DNA of 64,000 bases from RPQJ01 sp044226195. GTDB taxonomy: Bacteria > Pseudomonadota > Gammaproteobacteria > Steroidobacterales > Steroidobacteraceae. The notes beneath the pieces are model-generated. The model made no database searches. It was not told where the DNA came from and worked only from the letters and a program-made list of their open reading frames with translations. A program made the position numbers and the translations under genes. This document shows, one piece after another, positions 7,825 to 17,052 of the stretch; position 1 is the stretch's first letter, and each line of letters begins with the position of its first letter. The stretch lies in contig JBGAHO010000013.1 of the NCBI GenBank assembly GCA_044226195.1, positions 1 through 64,000 on the forward strand, in the 5' to 3' direction.

Positions 7825-7881
7825 ATGTCCATGATCGCTACCCCTTCCCCTGGTTCTCCGGACGCGAGTCGCGCGCGATGA
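7825..7881 (+). CDS. Possible 18-codon leader ORF coupled to the sulfotransferase gene
   Basis: A short frame (M-S-M-I-A-T-P-S-P-G...) ends in TGA overlapping the ATG of the next gene as ATGA. The downstream gene has no clear ribosome-binding site of its own, so re-initiation from this short frame is one way it could be translated. Evidence is positional only. Confidence 0.25.
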   Translation: MSMIATPSPGSPDASRAR

Positions 7882-9905
7882 AGCCCGTCCGTCCGGCAGC
7901 GTCGGCCAAGGACGCGAGTCTCGCGGCCGCGCTCGAGGCGCTGCAGGGGAACCGACCGTTGCGGGCCGAGGAGATCTGCCGCGCCTACCTCGAGTCGAGC
8001 CCCGGATGCGTCGAGCACCTGCGCCTGCTGGGCAACTCGCTCAGCAAGCAGGGGCGCTACGCCGAATCCGAGCAGACGGTGCGCCTCGCCATCTCGCTGC
8101 AGCCGGATTTCCCGCACCTGCACGAGGACCTCGGCAGCGTGCTGGCGTTGCAGCAGCGCTACGAGGAAGCCGTGCCGTGCTTCGAACGGGCCATCCAGCT
8201 CGAGCCGCGCCTGCCGCTGGCGCACAAGAAGCTCGGGCAGGCACTCGCCGCGCTGGGCCGCGGACAGGACGCGGACGCCGCGTTCGAGGAATTCTTCGAG
8301 CTGGACTCCGAGCGTGGCAAGGTCGCGCTGGCGCTCGATCACCTGCACGCCGGGCGCAAGACCGAGGCCATCGCGACGCTGCGCAGCGCGCTGCGCGAGA
8401 ACGCCAGCAACGTGGACGCGATGCGCTTCCTGGCGCAGATCTACTGGCGCGACGAGAAGCAGAAGAGCGATGCCGAGGCGCTGCTGCGCCGCGCGATCGC
8501 GCTCGCACCGACGTACACGGCCGCGTGGATGCTGCTGGGCACGATGCTGCACGAGACCGAGCGCCCCGCGGAATCGATCGAGTGCTACCTCGCGGCCACG
8601 CGGATCGAGCCCGACAACCCCGCCGCCTGGGCCGGCCTCGGCAACGGCTACGCGCACGTCGGCGACGTGGAGAAAAGCATCGAGGCGTTCGAGCGCTCGC
8701 TGCGCCTGGAGCCGGATGCACCGAACGTGAACCTCAGCTACGGCCACGTCCTCAAGACGCGCGGCGACCAGGAAGCAGCGCTGCGCGCCTACCGGGCCGC
8801 GATCGCGGCCCGGCCGGATTTCGGCGAGGTCTACTGGAGCATGGCCAACCTGAAGGTCTTCCGCTTCGAGCCGCAGGAGATCGCCGAGATGGAGCGGCAG
8901 GTGCAGCGCGACGACCTGAGCGAGAGCGCCGACATCCACTTCCGCTTCGCACTCGCCAAGGCGTACGAAGACGCCCGCGACTATGACCGCGCCTGGCACT
9001 ACTACGACACCGGCAACGAGCGCCAGCGCAAGCGCGTGTTCCACGATCCCGTCGCGATGGAACTGCGGCACGAGCAGATCGCGAACGTGTTCACGCGCGA
9101 GCTGTTCGAGAAGCATGCCGGACAGGGCTGCGACGACCCGGCCCCGATCCTGATCGTGGGCCTGCCCCGCTCAGGCTCGACGCTGATCGAGCAGATCCTG
9201 GCGAGCCACAGCCAGGTCGAAGGCACCGCGGAACTGCCGGTGCTGATGCGGCTTGCCTACTCGATCGGCCGCTACCGGCCGGACCAGAAGCGCTATCCGG
9301 AGTCGGTGGCGGACCTGCGCGGCAAGGACTTCAAGGCCTACGGGCGCCAGTACATCGAGGAGACCCGGGCGTTCCGGGTGACCGGCCGGCCGTTCTTCAC
9401 GGACAAGCTGCCGAACAACTTCTCGCACGTCGGCCTGCTGCACCTGATCCTGCCGAACGCCAAGGTCATCAACGCACGCCGGCATCCGTTCGACAGCTGC
9501 CTCGGCGGCTACAAGCAGCTGTTCGGCAAGGGACAGAACTTCACGTACGACATGGCCGATCTCTCGGCGTACTACCGCCAGTACCACGAGACGATGCGGC
9601 ACTGGCACCGGGTACTCCCGGGCAAGGTGCTCGACGTGCACTACGAGGAGACGGTGACCGACCTCGAGACGCAGGTGCGGCGCATCCTCGACCACTGCGG
9701 CCTGCCGTTCGAGGAGGCGTGCGTGCGGTTCCATGAGAACCGGCGCGCGGTCAAGACAGCGAGCTCGGAACAGGTGCGCCGGCCGATCTACACGGACGCG
9801 CTCGGGCACTGGCGCCACTTCGAACGGCACCTGGGCATGTGGCAGGAGGATTTCGCCGACATCCTCGCGGAATTGCCGCCGGCGGTCCGCGACGCCGGGC
9901 TCTGA
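7878..9905 (+). CDS. TPR-repeat sulfotransferase
   Basis: The 675-aa protein has about ten tetratricopeptide-type repeats (residues about 15-380) followed by a PAPS-dependent sulfotransferase domain. The 5'-phosphosulfate loop is GLPRSGSTLIEQIL (P-loop near residue 427), with the 3'-phosphate-binding segment VINARRHPFDSCLGGYKQLF and the DKLPNNFSHVGLLHLI region between them. This architecture resembles bacterial tyrosylprotein-sulfotransferase-like enzymes; the acceptor is unknown. There is no signal peptide. It faces, tail to tail, a beta-propeller protein of a type often found near sulfotransferases. Confidence 0.88.
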   Translation: MKPVRPAASAKDASLAAALEALQGNRPLRAEEICRAYLESSPGCVEHLRLLGNSLSKQGRYAESEQTVRLAISLQPDFPHLHEDLGSVLALQQRYEEAVPCFERAIQLEPRLPLAHKKLGQALAALGRGQDADAAFEEFFELDSERGKVALALDHLHAGRKTEAIATLRSALRENASNVDAMRFLAQIYWRDEKQKSDAEALLRRAIALAPTYTAAWMLLGTMLHETERPAESIECYLAATRIEPDNPAAWAGLGNGYAHVGDVEKSIEAFERSLRLEPDAPNVNLSYGHVLKTRGDQEAALRAYRAAIAARPDFGEVYWSMANLKVFRFEPQEIAEMERQVQRDDLSESADIHFRFALAKAYEDARDYDRAWHYYDTGNERQRKRVFHDPVAMELRHEQIANVFTRELFEKHAGQGCDDPAPILIVGLPRSGSTLIEQILASHSQVEGTAELPVLMRLAYSIGRYRPDQKRYPESVADLRGKDFKAYGRQYIEETRAFRVTGRPFFTDKLPNNFSHVGLLHLILPNAKVINARRHPFDSCLGGYKQLFGKGQNFTYDMADLSAYYRQYHETMRHWHRVLPGKVLDVHYEETVTDLETQVRRILDHCGLPFEEACVRFHENRRAVKTASSEQVRRPIYTDALGHWRHFERHLGMWQEDFADILAELPPAVRDAGL

Positions 9906-9920
9906 CGCCCGGGGGGGCGA

Positions 9921-10844
9921 TCAGTCGTAGGGCCACACGGCCAGGCCGTGGATGGCGTTGCGGACGTCCATGGTCAGGTTGACGGCAAGCAGCCGGGTGT
10001 TGGCCGCGAGGTCATAGACCGAGACCGTCGACGGCGACGAGCCGCCGGCGACGACGGAAGGCGACAGGACGCAGAGTCCGCGGGCGAAGCCCTGGCGCGC
10101 GATGCTGGTCTGGTCGAGGTCCGTGTTGAGCAGTTCGCCGGCCGGATAGCGCGGCACCTTCATCGCGCGGTCCTCGCGGCCTTCACCACGCCCAGAGTAC
10201 CGCAGCACGTCCGCCTCGGTGTCGTTGAACAGCACGCCGTCGCGGAACGGCTGGGCATTGTGGGTGCCGGGCGGCAGTTCCACCGACATCTGCACGCGCG
10301 TGCCGTTGTAGAGCAGCATCCCGCCGGTCTTCAGGCCGGTGACGTACAGGCCGCCCTCGGTGCAGTGCACGCTGTTCAGGTGCAGCTTGTTGAGCGGCAG
10401 CGGGCCGTCCGGCGCGCGCGGGTCGAACACGTTGCCCTTGAACTGGAACTGGTGCGACGCGAGGTGCAGCGCCCAGCAGAACTCCCGCGCGTCCAGGTCG
10501 AAGCCGAGCACGGTGTCGAACGCGGTCGAGGTCAGGTACAGGCGCCGCTCGTGGACCGCGATCTCGTGGCAGTGGCGCAGGTAGGGGTTGCGCCACGAAC
10601 CGATCAGGCGGAAACCGGGCGTGTAGGCGAACAACTCGTCGCTGGCGGCGATGTAGACGGTCTCGCCGTCGAACGCGATGCCGCGCAGCCCGCGGTCCCA
10701 GCCACGGCCCTGCCAGTCGATGTCCACCGTGTTCCAGTCGAGCGTCTGGCGGACCTGTCGGCTTTCCAGGTCGATCAGGAACACGCCACCGTGGCTTTCG
10801 CCCTGGTGGCTGCCGCGGACCACGGACGTGGTGACGAGCTTCAT
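9921..10844 (-). CDS. Beta-propeller-like conserved protein
   Basis: The 307-aa protein has regularly repeated strand motifs (GLRGIAFDGETVYIAASDELFAY, CHEIAVHERRLYLTSTAFDTVLGFDL, LNSVHCTEGGLYVTGLKTGGMLLY, HNAQPFRDGVLFNDTEADVLRY), indicating a six- or seven-bladed propeller related to the DUF4915/TIGR03032-type proteins. The HCHE and N-S-V-H motifs are conserved-looking and could form a site at the propeller axis. It has no signal peptide. It follows the TonB receptor gene on the same strand with a 51-bp gap and may be co-transcribed. Function unknown. Confidence 0.65.
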   Translation of the reverse strand: MKLVTTSVVRGSHQGESHGGVFLIDLESRQVRQTLDWNTVDIDWQGRGWDRGLRGIAFDGETVYIAASDELFAYTPGFRLIGSWRNPYLRHCHEIAVHERRLYLTSTAFDTVLGFDLDAREFCWALHLASHQFQFKGNVFDPRAPDGPLPLNKLHLNSVHCTEGGLYVTGLKTGGMLLYNGTRVQMSVELPPGTHNAQPFRDGVLFNDTEADVLRYSGRGEGREDRAMKVPRYPAGELLNTDLDQTSIARQGFARGLCVLSPSVVAGGSSPSTVSVYDLAANTRLLAVNLTMDVRNAIHGLAVWPYD

Positions 10845-10895
10845 GCGATCGGGCGCGCCACGCGCGCCGCTCCACCGTTCACCCAGTCCCGGCCA

Positions 10896-13400
10896 TCACC
10901 ACTTCTTGGTGAACGTCAGGCTGATGGTGCGCGGTCGCTGCAGGCTGCGGACGTACTTGAAGCGCGGGTCGCTCCAGCCGATGGCAGGCGAGTCGCCGTA
11001 GTTGTTGCTGCTGATGTAGTTGTAACCCTGCTCGTCGAAGAGATTCCGCACGATCAATGCGGTTTCCCATCCGCTGTCGGCCGTGAATCCCAGCTGCAGC
11101 GTCGAGGTCGAATACGATGGGAGCAGCAACTCGCGCGCCGCGGCCTTCTCCTCCGGGGTCGAGGCGTCCACCCAGTCGGCGATCGCGCCGGTGCTCTTCC
11201 AGACCTCGGACTGGTAACTGTAGGAGAACCGTGTCCACGCCTTGCCGTCGAGGCCCATGAAGTTGGGCAGGGTGTAATCGAGCGCAGTCCAGTATTTCCG
11301 CTTCGGCGAGATCGGCATGACCGTGCCGGCCGGGATGGCGAGGCCGCCGTCGGGGTAGATGGTCTCCTCGGAAAACTCCGGGTCGGCCAGGAACGCGCTC
11401 GCCTGGATCTGGAACTGCGGGGTGACCTGCCAGGCGCCGTTGATCTCGACGCCCTTCTGCTCGGCCTTGCCGCCGTTGAAGGTGCCTCGCATCCAGAAGG
11501 GGTTGTTCGCCGCACTGCCCGACGCGTTCAGCTGGATGTCGTGCCACTCCATGTAGAACAGCGACACGTTGAGCGTCACCGAGTCGTCGAGCCACTGGCT
11601 CTTGAGGCCGGCCTCGTAGTTGCTCAACGTGTCCGGCTTGTAGTTCAGCGGCAGCAGGCCGCCCTCGGCAGCCCGCGGGCTGTTGCTGCCGCCGAGACGA
11701 TAGCCTTCGCTGTAGAGCAGGTAGACCATCGCGTCGTCATTGAAATGGTACTCGGTGCCGAACTTGAACACCGTGTCCGATTCCTTGCCCGAGCTGGCGT
11801 TGATGCCGCCGCCCTCGAAGTCGCTGCCGATCGGCAACCCGAGCGGGATGTTGTAGACGTCCCGCTGGTCGCGGTCGTATTCGAACCAGCGCGCCCCGCC
11901 GGTAATCGACCACCGGTCGGTCAGCTTGAAGGTGACTTCGCCGAACAGCGCCGTCTGCTTGATCGTCTTCTTGTACTTGTCCGAGTAGTACCAGTCGGTA
12001 TCCTTGAGCGGGCACTGCACGTCATAGCCGAGGTCGGCGTAGTAGCAGGCGTAGCTGTTCGCCACGTCCCACGCGGTCGTGCCGGTCAGTCCCGGCAACC
12101 GGGCACCGTAGTGCCAGGAGTCCTGGACGTCCTCGAAGAAGGCGCCGGCCATCCACGCGAAGCGGCTCTCGCCCTTCGAGGTGAGGCGCACTTCGTACGC
12201 CGAGCGCTTCTGCTTCTGGTCGTTGAACGTCGTGCCGATCAGCACGCCGGTGTTGTAGATGTTGTCGAGGCCGGTGCCATACTCCGGGTCGAAGCCGCCG
12301 TAGTAAGCGCTGCGCCACTGGCTGTAATTCGCATTGTCCCACTCGTACTTGATGCTGCGATCGAAGAACGAGGCCGTCGCGGAAAGCTCGGCGAAGCCGA
12401 GGTCGCCCTTGACGTTGAGCGAGGTCTGGTACCAGTTGTCGTCGCGGTATTCGTCGAAGAAGCGCGTGATCTTGTAGTCGCCGAGCGCGGGGTCCGATTC
12501 CCAGGCGCCGTCCGCCTCGCTGTACTGGGAGATCAGGCTCAGCGTCGATTCCCACCGGTCGCTGATCTGCCAGCGCGCGGCAATGCGCCCGCCCCAGGTC
12601 TTGTAGTCGTTCCAGTTCTTCTCCACGACGTCGGCGTTGTCGCGGTCGCCCGCCAGCGTCCGGCCGAGGACGTTGTCGACGTAACCGCCTTCGACCGAGT
12701 AGTAGCCCACGGCACGCACGGCGAAGCTGTCGCTCAGCGGGATGTTGAGGTGGCCGCTGACGTCGTAGCTTGCCTCGCCGCCCTTGGTGGTGCCGAGCTC
12801 GGCATCCAGCTGCGAGGAGAATGCCCTCGTGTCGGGCTTGTTGGTGATGTAGCGGATCGTGCCGGACTGCGAACTCGAGCCGAACAGCGTTCCCTGCGGA
12901 CCCGGCAGCGCCTCGATGCGGGCCAGGTCGATCGTGCGGACTTCGACCTGCGTCGAAATCGACGTCATCGGCTGGTCGTCCAGATACACGGCAACCTGGC
13001 TGTCGGTACGGTATTCGGACGAACCCGTCGAAACGCCACGCATGACGATCGCGTTGCGGCCCGGCATCACGGCGACGAGATTGACGCTCGGCAGCGCCGC
13101 GATGACGTCGGCGGCGCCCTGCATCGCCAGCTTGTCGATGTCGGCGGTCGAGAACGCCGTGACGCTCTGCGGGACGCTCTGCAGGTTCAGGTCGCGCCGC
13201 GTCGCCGTGACGACGATTTCCTCCAGCTGCAGGGATTCGGGACGGCTGGCCTGTGCCAGTGTCAACGTACCCGGGTACAGCACCGCGAGAATCGCGGCGG
13301 TGAGCGGCGACATCGCGCTGCCCCAGCCCGGCGCAGCCGCCGTCTTCGGAGTCCCGCGTTCTGTCGAAATGCACGCACGGCTCACGTTCTTCTTTTTCAT
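10896..13400 (-). CDS. TonB-dependent outer-membrane receptor
   Basis: The 834-aa protein has an N-terminal signal region (hydrophobic AILAVLYPGTLTLAQA, residues about 35-50), a TonB box LEEIVVTATRR, and a plug domain with ALPSVNLVAVMPGRNAIVMRG and EALPGPQGTLFGSSSQSGTI. A 22-strand-type barrel follows, ending in the expected aromatic terminus (TISLTFTKKW). It is a normal-length iron-complex/vitamin-type TonB receptor; the ligand cannot be told from sequence. Neighbours are hydrolases rather than siderophore genes, so it may import a peptide, ester or glycan. The basic MKKKNV start is the only good ATG. Confidence 0.93.
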   Translation of the reverse strand: MKKKNVSRACISTERGTPKTAAAPGWGSAMSPLTAAILAVLYPGTLTLAQASRPESLQLEEIVVTATRRDLNLQSVPQSVTAFSTADIDKLAMQGAADVIAALPSVNLVAVMPGRNAIVMRGVSTGSSEYRTDSQVAVYLDDQPMTSISTQVEVRTIDLARIEALPGPQGTLFGSSSQSGTIRYITNKPDTRAFSSQLDAELGTTKGGEASYDVSGHLNIPLSDSFAVRAVGYYSVEGGYVDNVLGRTLAGDRDNADVVEKNWNDYKTWGGRIAARWQISDRWESTLSLISQYSEADGAWESDPALGDYKITRFFDEYRDDNWYQTSLNVKGDLGFAELSATASFFDRSIKYEWDNANYSQWRSAYYGGFDPEYGTGLDNIYNTGVLIGTTFNDQKQKRSAYEVRLTSKGESRFAWMAGAFFEDVQDSWHYGARLPGLTGTTAWDVANSYACYYADLGYDVQCPLKDTDWYYSDKYKKTIKQTALFGEVTFKLTDRWSITGGARWFEYDRDQRDVYNIPLGLPIGSDFEGGGINASSGKESDTVFKFGTEYHFNDDAMVYLLYSEGYRLGGSNSPRAAEGGLLPLNYKPDTLSNYEAGLKSQWLDDSVTLNVSLFYMEWHDIQLNASGSAANNPFWMRGTFNGGKAEQKGVEINGAWQVTPQFQIQASAFLADPEFSEETIYPDGGLAIPAGTVMPISPKRKYWTALDYTLPNFMGLDGKAWTRFSYSYQSEVWKSTGAIADWVDASTPEEKAAARELLLPSYSTSTLQLGFTADSGWETALIVRNLFDEQGYNYISSNNYGDSPAIGWSDPRFKYVRSLQRPRTISLTFTKKW

Positions 13401-13446
13401 TGCGCCCCAACTCCCATTCGTCTTGGCGACGATTATGGTCGGCCAG

Positions 13447-13482
13447 CCTATAGCAAGCGTCGTGATTCAAGCAACAAGTTGC
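13447..13482 (-). promoter_or_regulatory. Candidate promoter and palindromic operator of the TonB receptor gene
   Basis: On the minus strand TTGCTT (13474-13469) and TATAGG (13452-13447) are 16 bases apart. The -35 overlaps a perfect palindrome GCAACAAGTTGC (13471-13482), a plausible repressor site controlling the receptor. No adjacent regulator is encoded. Confidence 0.45.
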
Positions 13483-13508
13483 GCACCTGCGACATACCGA
13501 GACTCGGT

Positions 13509-14540
13509 TCAGTAGGCCGACTCGCGCGATGAACGCAGCGTGCCCGCCTCGACGCTCAGCCGGTAGGCCAAGCCGCCCTCGCCCTTCCAGGCCGACAGGT
13601 CGAACGTGCCGCCCGGGCCCAGCCGGTAAACCTCGACATCGCGGATCGTCAGCGGCTGGCCGGGTACGCAGCGGTCGGGCGGCCGGCTCGAACTCATGAA
13701 ATAAGCGTACGGGGTCGGGTGATCCGCGGTCGCGAACACCTGCGCAATGCCCGTCAGGGGGTCGATGTGGACCGCGGTCTCCCGATCGGCGGCGATGGCG
13801 CGCGCCTCGGGTGTCCAGCGATCCTGCAGCAACCGGGCCAACAGGGCGACCGTGCGTCCGATCCGGTCCCGCTCCTGGAGATGCTGGTCGGTGATCAGGC
13901 CCTTCATGCGCGGCAGGGTCAGGAAGTCGCGCTCCAGCGTGACGTCCGCGGCGTAGGGATCGGCGAGAGCCGTCGCGCTGGTCAGGCTCGCCTGCGTCAT
14001 CGACGAGTACGAGAATTCGCCCAGGATCGCCATCCCGGCGCTGGTTCCCCCGATCGGCGCCGGCTTCGCGGCAACGAAGTTGATGGCGTCCTCGAGCGGC
14101 GTGCCCTTCCAGAACCGAACGTAGTTGGACTGGTCGCCGCCGGCGATGAACAGCGCCTCGGCGTTGCGGACCGTCTCGACGACGTAGGGATCGAACGCGG
14201 CTTCACGGCTGTCGACGACCAGGGTTTCCACCGAGTCGCAATGGCACAGCCCGTAGATGTAGTTGTCGTACTCATCGGCGCCCGTCGCGCGCAGGACCAC
14301 GAAGTCGCCGCCGCCGCCGCGCGCCCCCATCCGGATGTAGTTCTCGTCGACGTCGTCACCCCCGCCCTGCAGCACCAGCAGGCCGGAGGTCGGTCGGACG
14401 ACGTCGGCCGCGTTGCCGGTCAGGTAGTGCCGGAAGCCGGGTGGCGTGCCGTCGGCGTGCGCAGCGCCCGGCCCGCCGACCAGCACGAGGGTGACCGCGG
14501 CAATCTGCCAGCGACGGCGGAGGATGGAGTCGGTGCGCAT
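13509..14540 (-). CDS. Exported cyanophycinase-like peptidase (family S51)
   Basis: The 343-aa protein has a signal peptide (RRRWQIAAVTLVLVGGPGAAHA). GLLVLQGGGDDVDENY, ALFIAGGDQSNYVRFW and the nucleophile elbow APIGGTSAGMAILGE (Ser near residue 165) are the S51/cyanophycinase signatures; KGLITDQHLQERDRIGR carries the conserved region around the histidine. Cyanophycinases cleave beta-Asp-Arg polymer and relatives cleave other aspartyl peptides. Export next to a TonB receptor suggests nutrient scavenging. The ATG at 14540 is preferred to an upstream in-frame GTG at 14555 because it leaves a standard signal peptide; neither has a strong ribosome-binding site. Confidence 0.82.
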   Translation of the reverse strand: MRTDSILRRRWQIAAVTLVLVGGPGAAHADGTPPGFRHYLTGNAADVVRPTSGLLVLQGGGDDVDENYIRMGARGGGGDFVVLRATGADEYDNYIYGLCHCDSVETLVVDSREAAFDPYVVETVRNAEALFIAGGDQSNYVRFWKGTPLEDAINFVAAKPAPIGGTSAGMAILGEFSYSSMTQASLTSATALADPYAADVTLERDFLTLPRMKGLITDQHLQERDRIGRTVALLARLLQDRWTPEARAIAADRETAVHIDPLTGIAQVFATADHPTPYAYFMSSSRPPDRCVPGQPLTIRDVEVYRLGPGGTFDLSAWKGEGGLAYRLSVEAGTLRSSRESAY

Positions 14541-14668
14541 GGCTGGAGTTCTCACGCGGGTTGGCAGCGGCGACGGGGCCGGCGCACAGGATAGCAGCCC
14601 GATGGTCGTGCCAGGCGGGCGAGGCGGGGATGCCGACTCGACTGGGGGTGCTTACTCGCGTGGGATTC

Positions 14669-16228
14669 TCACGGCGCATGGCCCGGATAGAAGTCGGCAG
14701 CCCAGCGACGGCAGAGCGCGTGGTCGAACGCCGGGCGCGGGCCGACGCGATCGCCGAGTTCCAGGATGTGCGGATCGCGTTCGTCGTAGAGCGGCCATTC
14801 CCGGCCCGGCCGCCCCGTGCGGGCAAACGTGGCCCACGCATCGAGCATGCGATCGGTCAGCGCGAGATCGGCGGGCCCGGTCGGCAGCCACGCATCGTGC
14901 GTGCCGAACACATACGGAATCTCCGCCCCGTGATAGGCGCCGAGCGCCTCGCCACCCGGCCCGCTGCGCACGCGCGTGAAGTGATAGATGAAGGCGGCGT
15001 GGCCATTGCGTCGTGCTGCATCGGACATCAGGTAACCCGGGCACACCATGTTCAGATGCGTGACGGCACGATCGCGACCGCGGCGCACGTCACCTTCGCG
15101 GGCCGCGCGTTCCTGCAGCGCCTGTCGGGCCGGCGCGGGCAGCGCGGCAAGATCCCGCGCGAGTCCGTCCGGGCTCGCATCGACGTACATGTACCACTCG
15201 TCCGCGTTGCTGCCGATCAGCAGGTCGTGCGCGATGCCGTCGCGCGCGTATGCCTCCGACGGCGCCGCGAGCACGGAACGACCATCGACCACCGGCGTGT
15301 AGTCGTGTCCCGGCAGCGCTTGCAGCGCAGCTCGCCACACGACGTCGCTCGGCAGCTCACGCAGCGCCGCGAGGTCGGGTTGGCCAGGCAGCGTGGCGCT
15401 CAGGGCGGCCCCGGTGGCCTCCGAATAGGCGAGGCCCCGCCGGTCCTGCATCTGGAAGCCGCCGCTCTGGCTGATCGCGCGGCGGAACAGCGGCTGCGCG
15501 AGCGGCGAATTCAAAAGGTAGCCAAGATCGCTCGCACCCGCCGATTCGCCGAACACGGTCACGTTGCGCGCATCGCCCCCGAAGGCCGCGATGTGGTCGT
15601 GCACCCAACGCAGGGCCGCGACCTGGTCGAGCAGCCCGAAGTTGGTCGGGTGTCTCGCGCCGCGCAGACCGGGATGGCCGAAGAAGCCGAAGATGCCGAC
15701 GCGATACGCGGCGGTCACGACGACAACCTGCCCGCGCTGCGCGAGGTGCTGGCCCTGGTAGTTCGGCTCGAAGGACCAGCCGGCGCGGTTGCTGCCACCG
15801 TACAGCCACACCATCACCGGCAGGCGCGCGTGCGCGTCGAGCTTCGGCGTCCAGACGTTGAGGTAGAGGCAGTCCTCGCTCACCGGAGGATCGACGAACA
15901 CGGACGGCGCGGCGCCGAACGCGGCACCGACGCGCCGGTACCAGTCCATGTTGTAACTGTCCTGGAAGCAGGCCGGCGCGAATGCCGTGGCCTCCTGCAC
16001 GCCGGCCCGCGCGGAATGCGGCTGCGGCTCGCGCCAGCGCAGCTCGCCCACGGGAGCCGCCGCGAACGGGATGCCCTTGAATGCGGCCACCTCGGGATGC
16101 TGCGCATCGAACGCGCCTTCGAGCACCTCACCGCCGGCATGCACGCGGGGCGTGGCCGGACCGGCGGCCGTCGCAACCTGCGCGATGACGAGGTACAGCG
16201 CTGCGCACAGCAGGTGCCCGAGGCGCAC
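14669..16228 (-). CDS. Exported type-B carboxylesterase
   Basis: The 519-aa protein of the carboxylesterase/cholinesterase alpha/beta-hydrolase family starts at a GTG with GGGAGA six bases upstream. A signal peptide (LLCAALYLVIAQVATAAG) is followed by FKGIPFAAAPVGELRWREPQ, SEDCLYLNVWTP, the oxyanion-hole segment VMVWLYGGSNRAG (a GGSN variant) and the nucleophile motif VTVFGESAGASD (Ser near residue 226). The catalytic His lies in AYHGAEIPYVFG near the C-terminus. It would hydrolyse esters in the periplasm or outside. It lies 14 bp after the SDR gene on the same strand, so the two are probably one operon. Confidence 0.9.
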   Translation of the reverse strand: MRLGHLLCAALYLVIAQVATAAGPATPRVHAGGEVLEGAFDAQHPEVAAFKGIPFAAAPVGELRWREPQPHSARAGVQEATAFAPACFQDSYNMDWYRRVGAAFGAAPSVFVDPPVSEDCLYLNVWTPKLDAHARLPVMVWLYGGSNRAGWSFEPNYQGQHLAQRGQVVVVTAAYRVGIFGFFGHPGLRGARHPTNFGLLDQVAALRWVHDHIAAFGGDARNVTVFGESAGASDLGYLLNSPLAQPLFRRAISQSGGFQMQDRRGLAYSEATGAALSATLPGQPDLAALRELPSDVVWRAALQALPGHDYTPVVDGRSVLAAPSEAYARDGIAHDLLIGSNADEWYMYVDASPDGLARDLAALPAPARQALQERAAREGDVRRGRDRAVTHLNMVCPGYLMSDAARRNGHAAFIYHFTRVRSGPGGEALGAYHGAEIPYVFGTHDAWLPTGPADLALTDRMLDAWATFARTGRPGREWPLYDERDPHILELGDRVGPRPAFDHALCRRWAADFYPGHAP

Positions 16229-16242
16229 GTTGTTCTCCCGCT

Positions 16243-17025
16243 TCAGTCGTCGAGCCAGTTGGACAGCGACTCGGTGTGGCCGTCCACGCCGAGGATCTGG
16301 CCCGAGATCATCCGGCCTTCGCGCGAGGCGAGGAACAGGGCGGTGTTCGCGACGTCGTCCGCCTCGACGAAACTGCGCAGCGACACCTGGCGTTCGTAGA
16401 CCTTGCGGATCTGCGCCGGAGTCATGCCGCGCGCCGCCGCATCCCGCTCGATCACACCGTCGATGCGGGGCCCCTGGATGCTGCCCGGCAGGATCGCGTT
16501 CACGCGCACCCCCTCCGGACCGAGTTCCATCGCGAGCGTCTTCATGAAGCCGAGCAGGCCCCACTTCGCGGCGGCATAGGGCGCGCGCAGCGGGAAGCCG
16601 CCGAACGCGGCGCTCGACGAGATGATCAGGATGGAGCCGCCGCCCGCCCGGCGGATGAGCGGCACCGCACGACGCGTGCAGTAGAAGTGGCTGTGCAGAT
16701 CCACCGCGAGCGTGCGGTCCCAGTCGGCAGGTGCGATGTCTTCGACGCGGGCCGTCGGCCCGGCCATGCCGGCATTGTTCACCAGCACGTCGATGCGCCC
16801 GGCCTGCGCCGCGATGGCATCGAACCAGGCGTCGACCTGCCGGGGATCGGCCACGTCGACCACGTCGGCCACGGACGCCGGATGCTCGCGACGGTAGGTG
16901 TCGACCGCGGCGGCGTTGGCGTCGCACACGAAGGTCCGATAGCCGACGGCCTCGAAGCGCTCCGCCAGCCGGCGGCCGAGTCCGGTCGCCGCTCCCGAGA
17001 TGACCATGACCGGAGCGTCGCTCAT
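16243..17025 (-). CDS. Short-chain dehydrogenase/reductase
   Basis: The 260-aa classical SDR has the Rossmann glycine motif SGAATGLGRRLA near the N-terminus, NNAG (LVNNAGMAG), a catalytic Ser in ILIISSSAAFGG and YAAAK for Tyr/Lys. The C-terminus has FLASREGRMISGQILGVDGH. The cofactor NAD(P) is likely; the substrate is unknown. It is followed after 14 bp by the secreted esterase, and an alcohol or hydroxy-acid released by that esterase would be a reasonable but untested substrate. Confidence 0.88.
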   Translation of the reverse strand: MSDAPVMVISGAATGLGRRLAERFEAVGYRTFVCDANAAAVDTYRREHPASVADVVDVADPRQVDAWFDAIAAQAGRIDVLVNNAGMAGPTARVEDIAPADWDRTLAVDLHSHFYCTRRAVPLIRRAGGGSILIISSSAAFGGFPLRAPYAAAKWGLLGFMKTLAMELGPEGVRVNAILPGSIQGPRIDGVIERDAAARGMTPAQIRKVYERQVSLRSFVEADDVANTALFLASREGRMISGQILGVDGHTESLSNWLDD

Positions 17026-17052
17026 CCCTACTCCCCTGCGGCGCCCGCGCCG

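Noticed and set aside
9948..13532. Very long + strand open frame (about 1190 codons) opposite the TonB receptor and propeller genes
   Set aside because: Its translation is Arg/Val/Asp/His-rich, without any domain. It mirrors two well-supported genes on the other strand and reflects high third-position GC.
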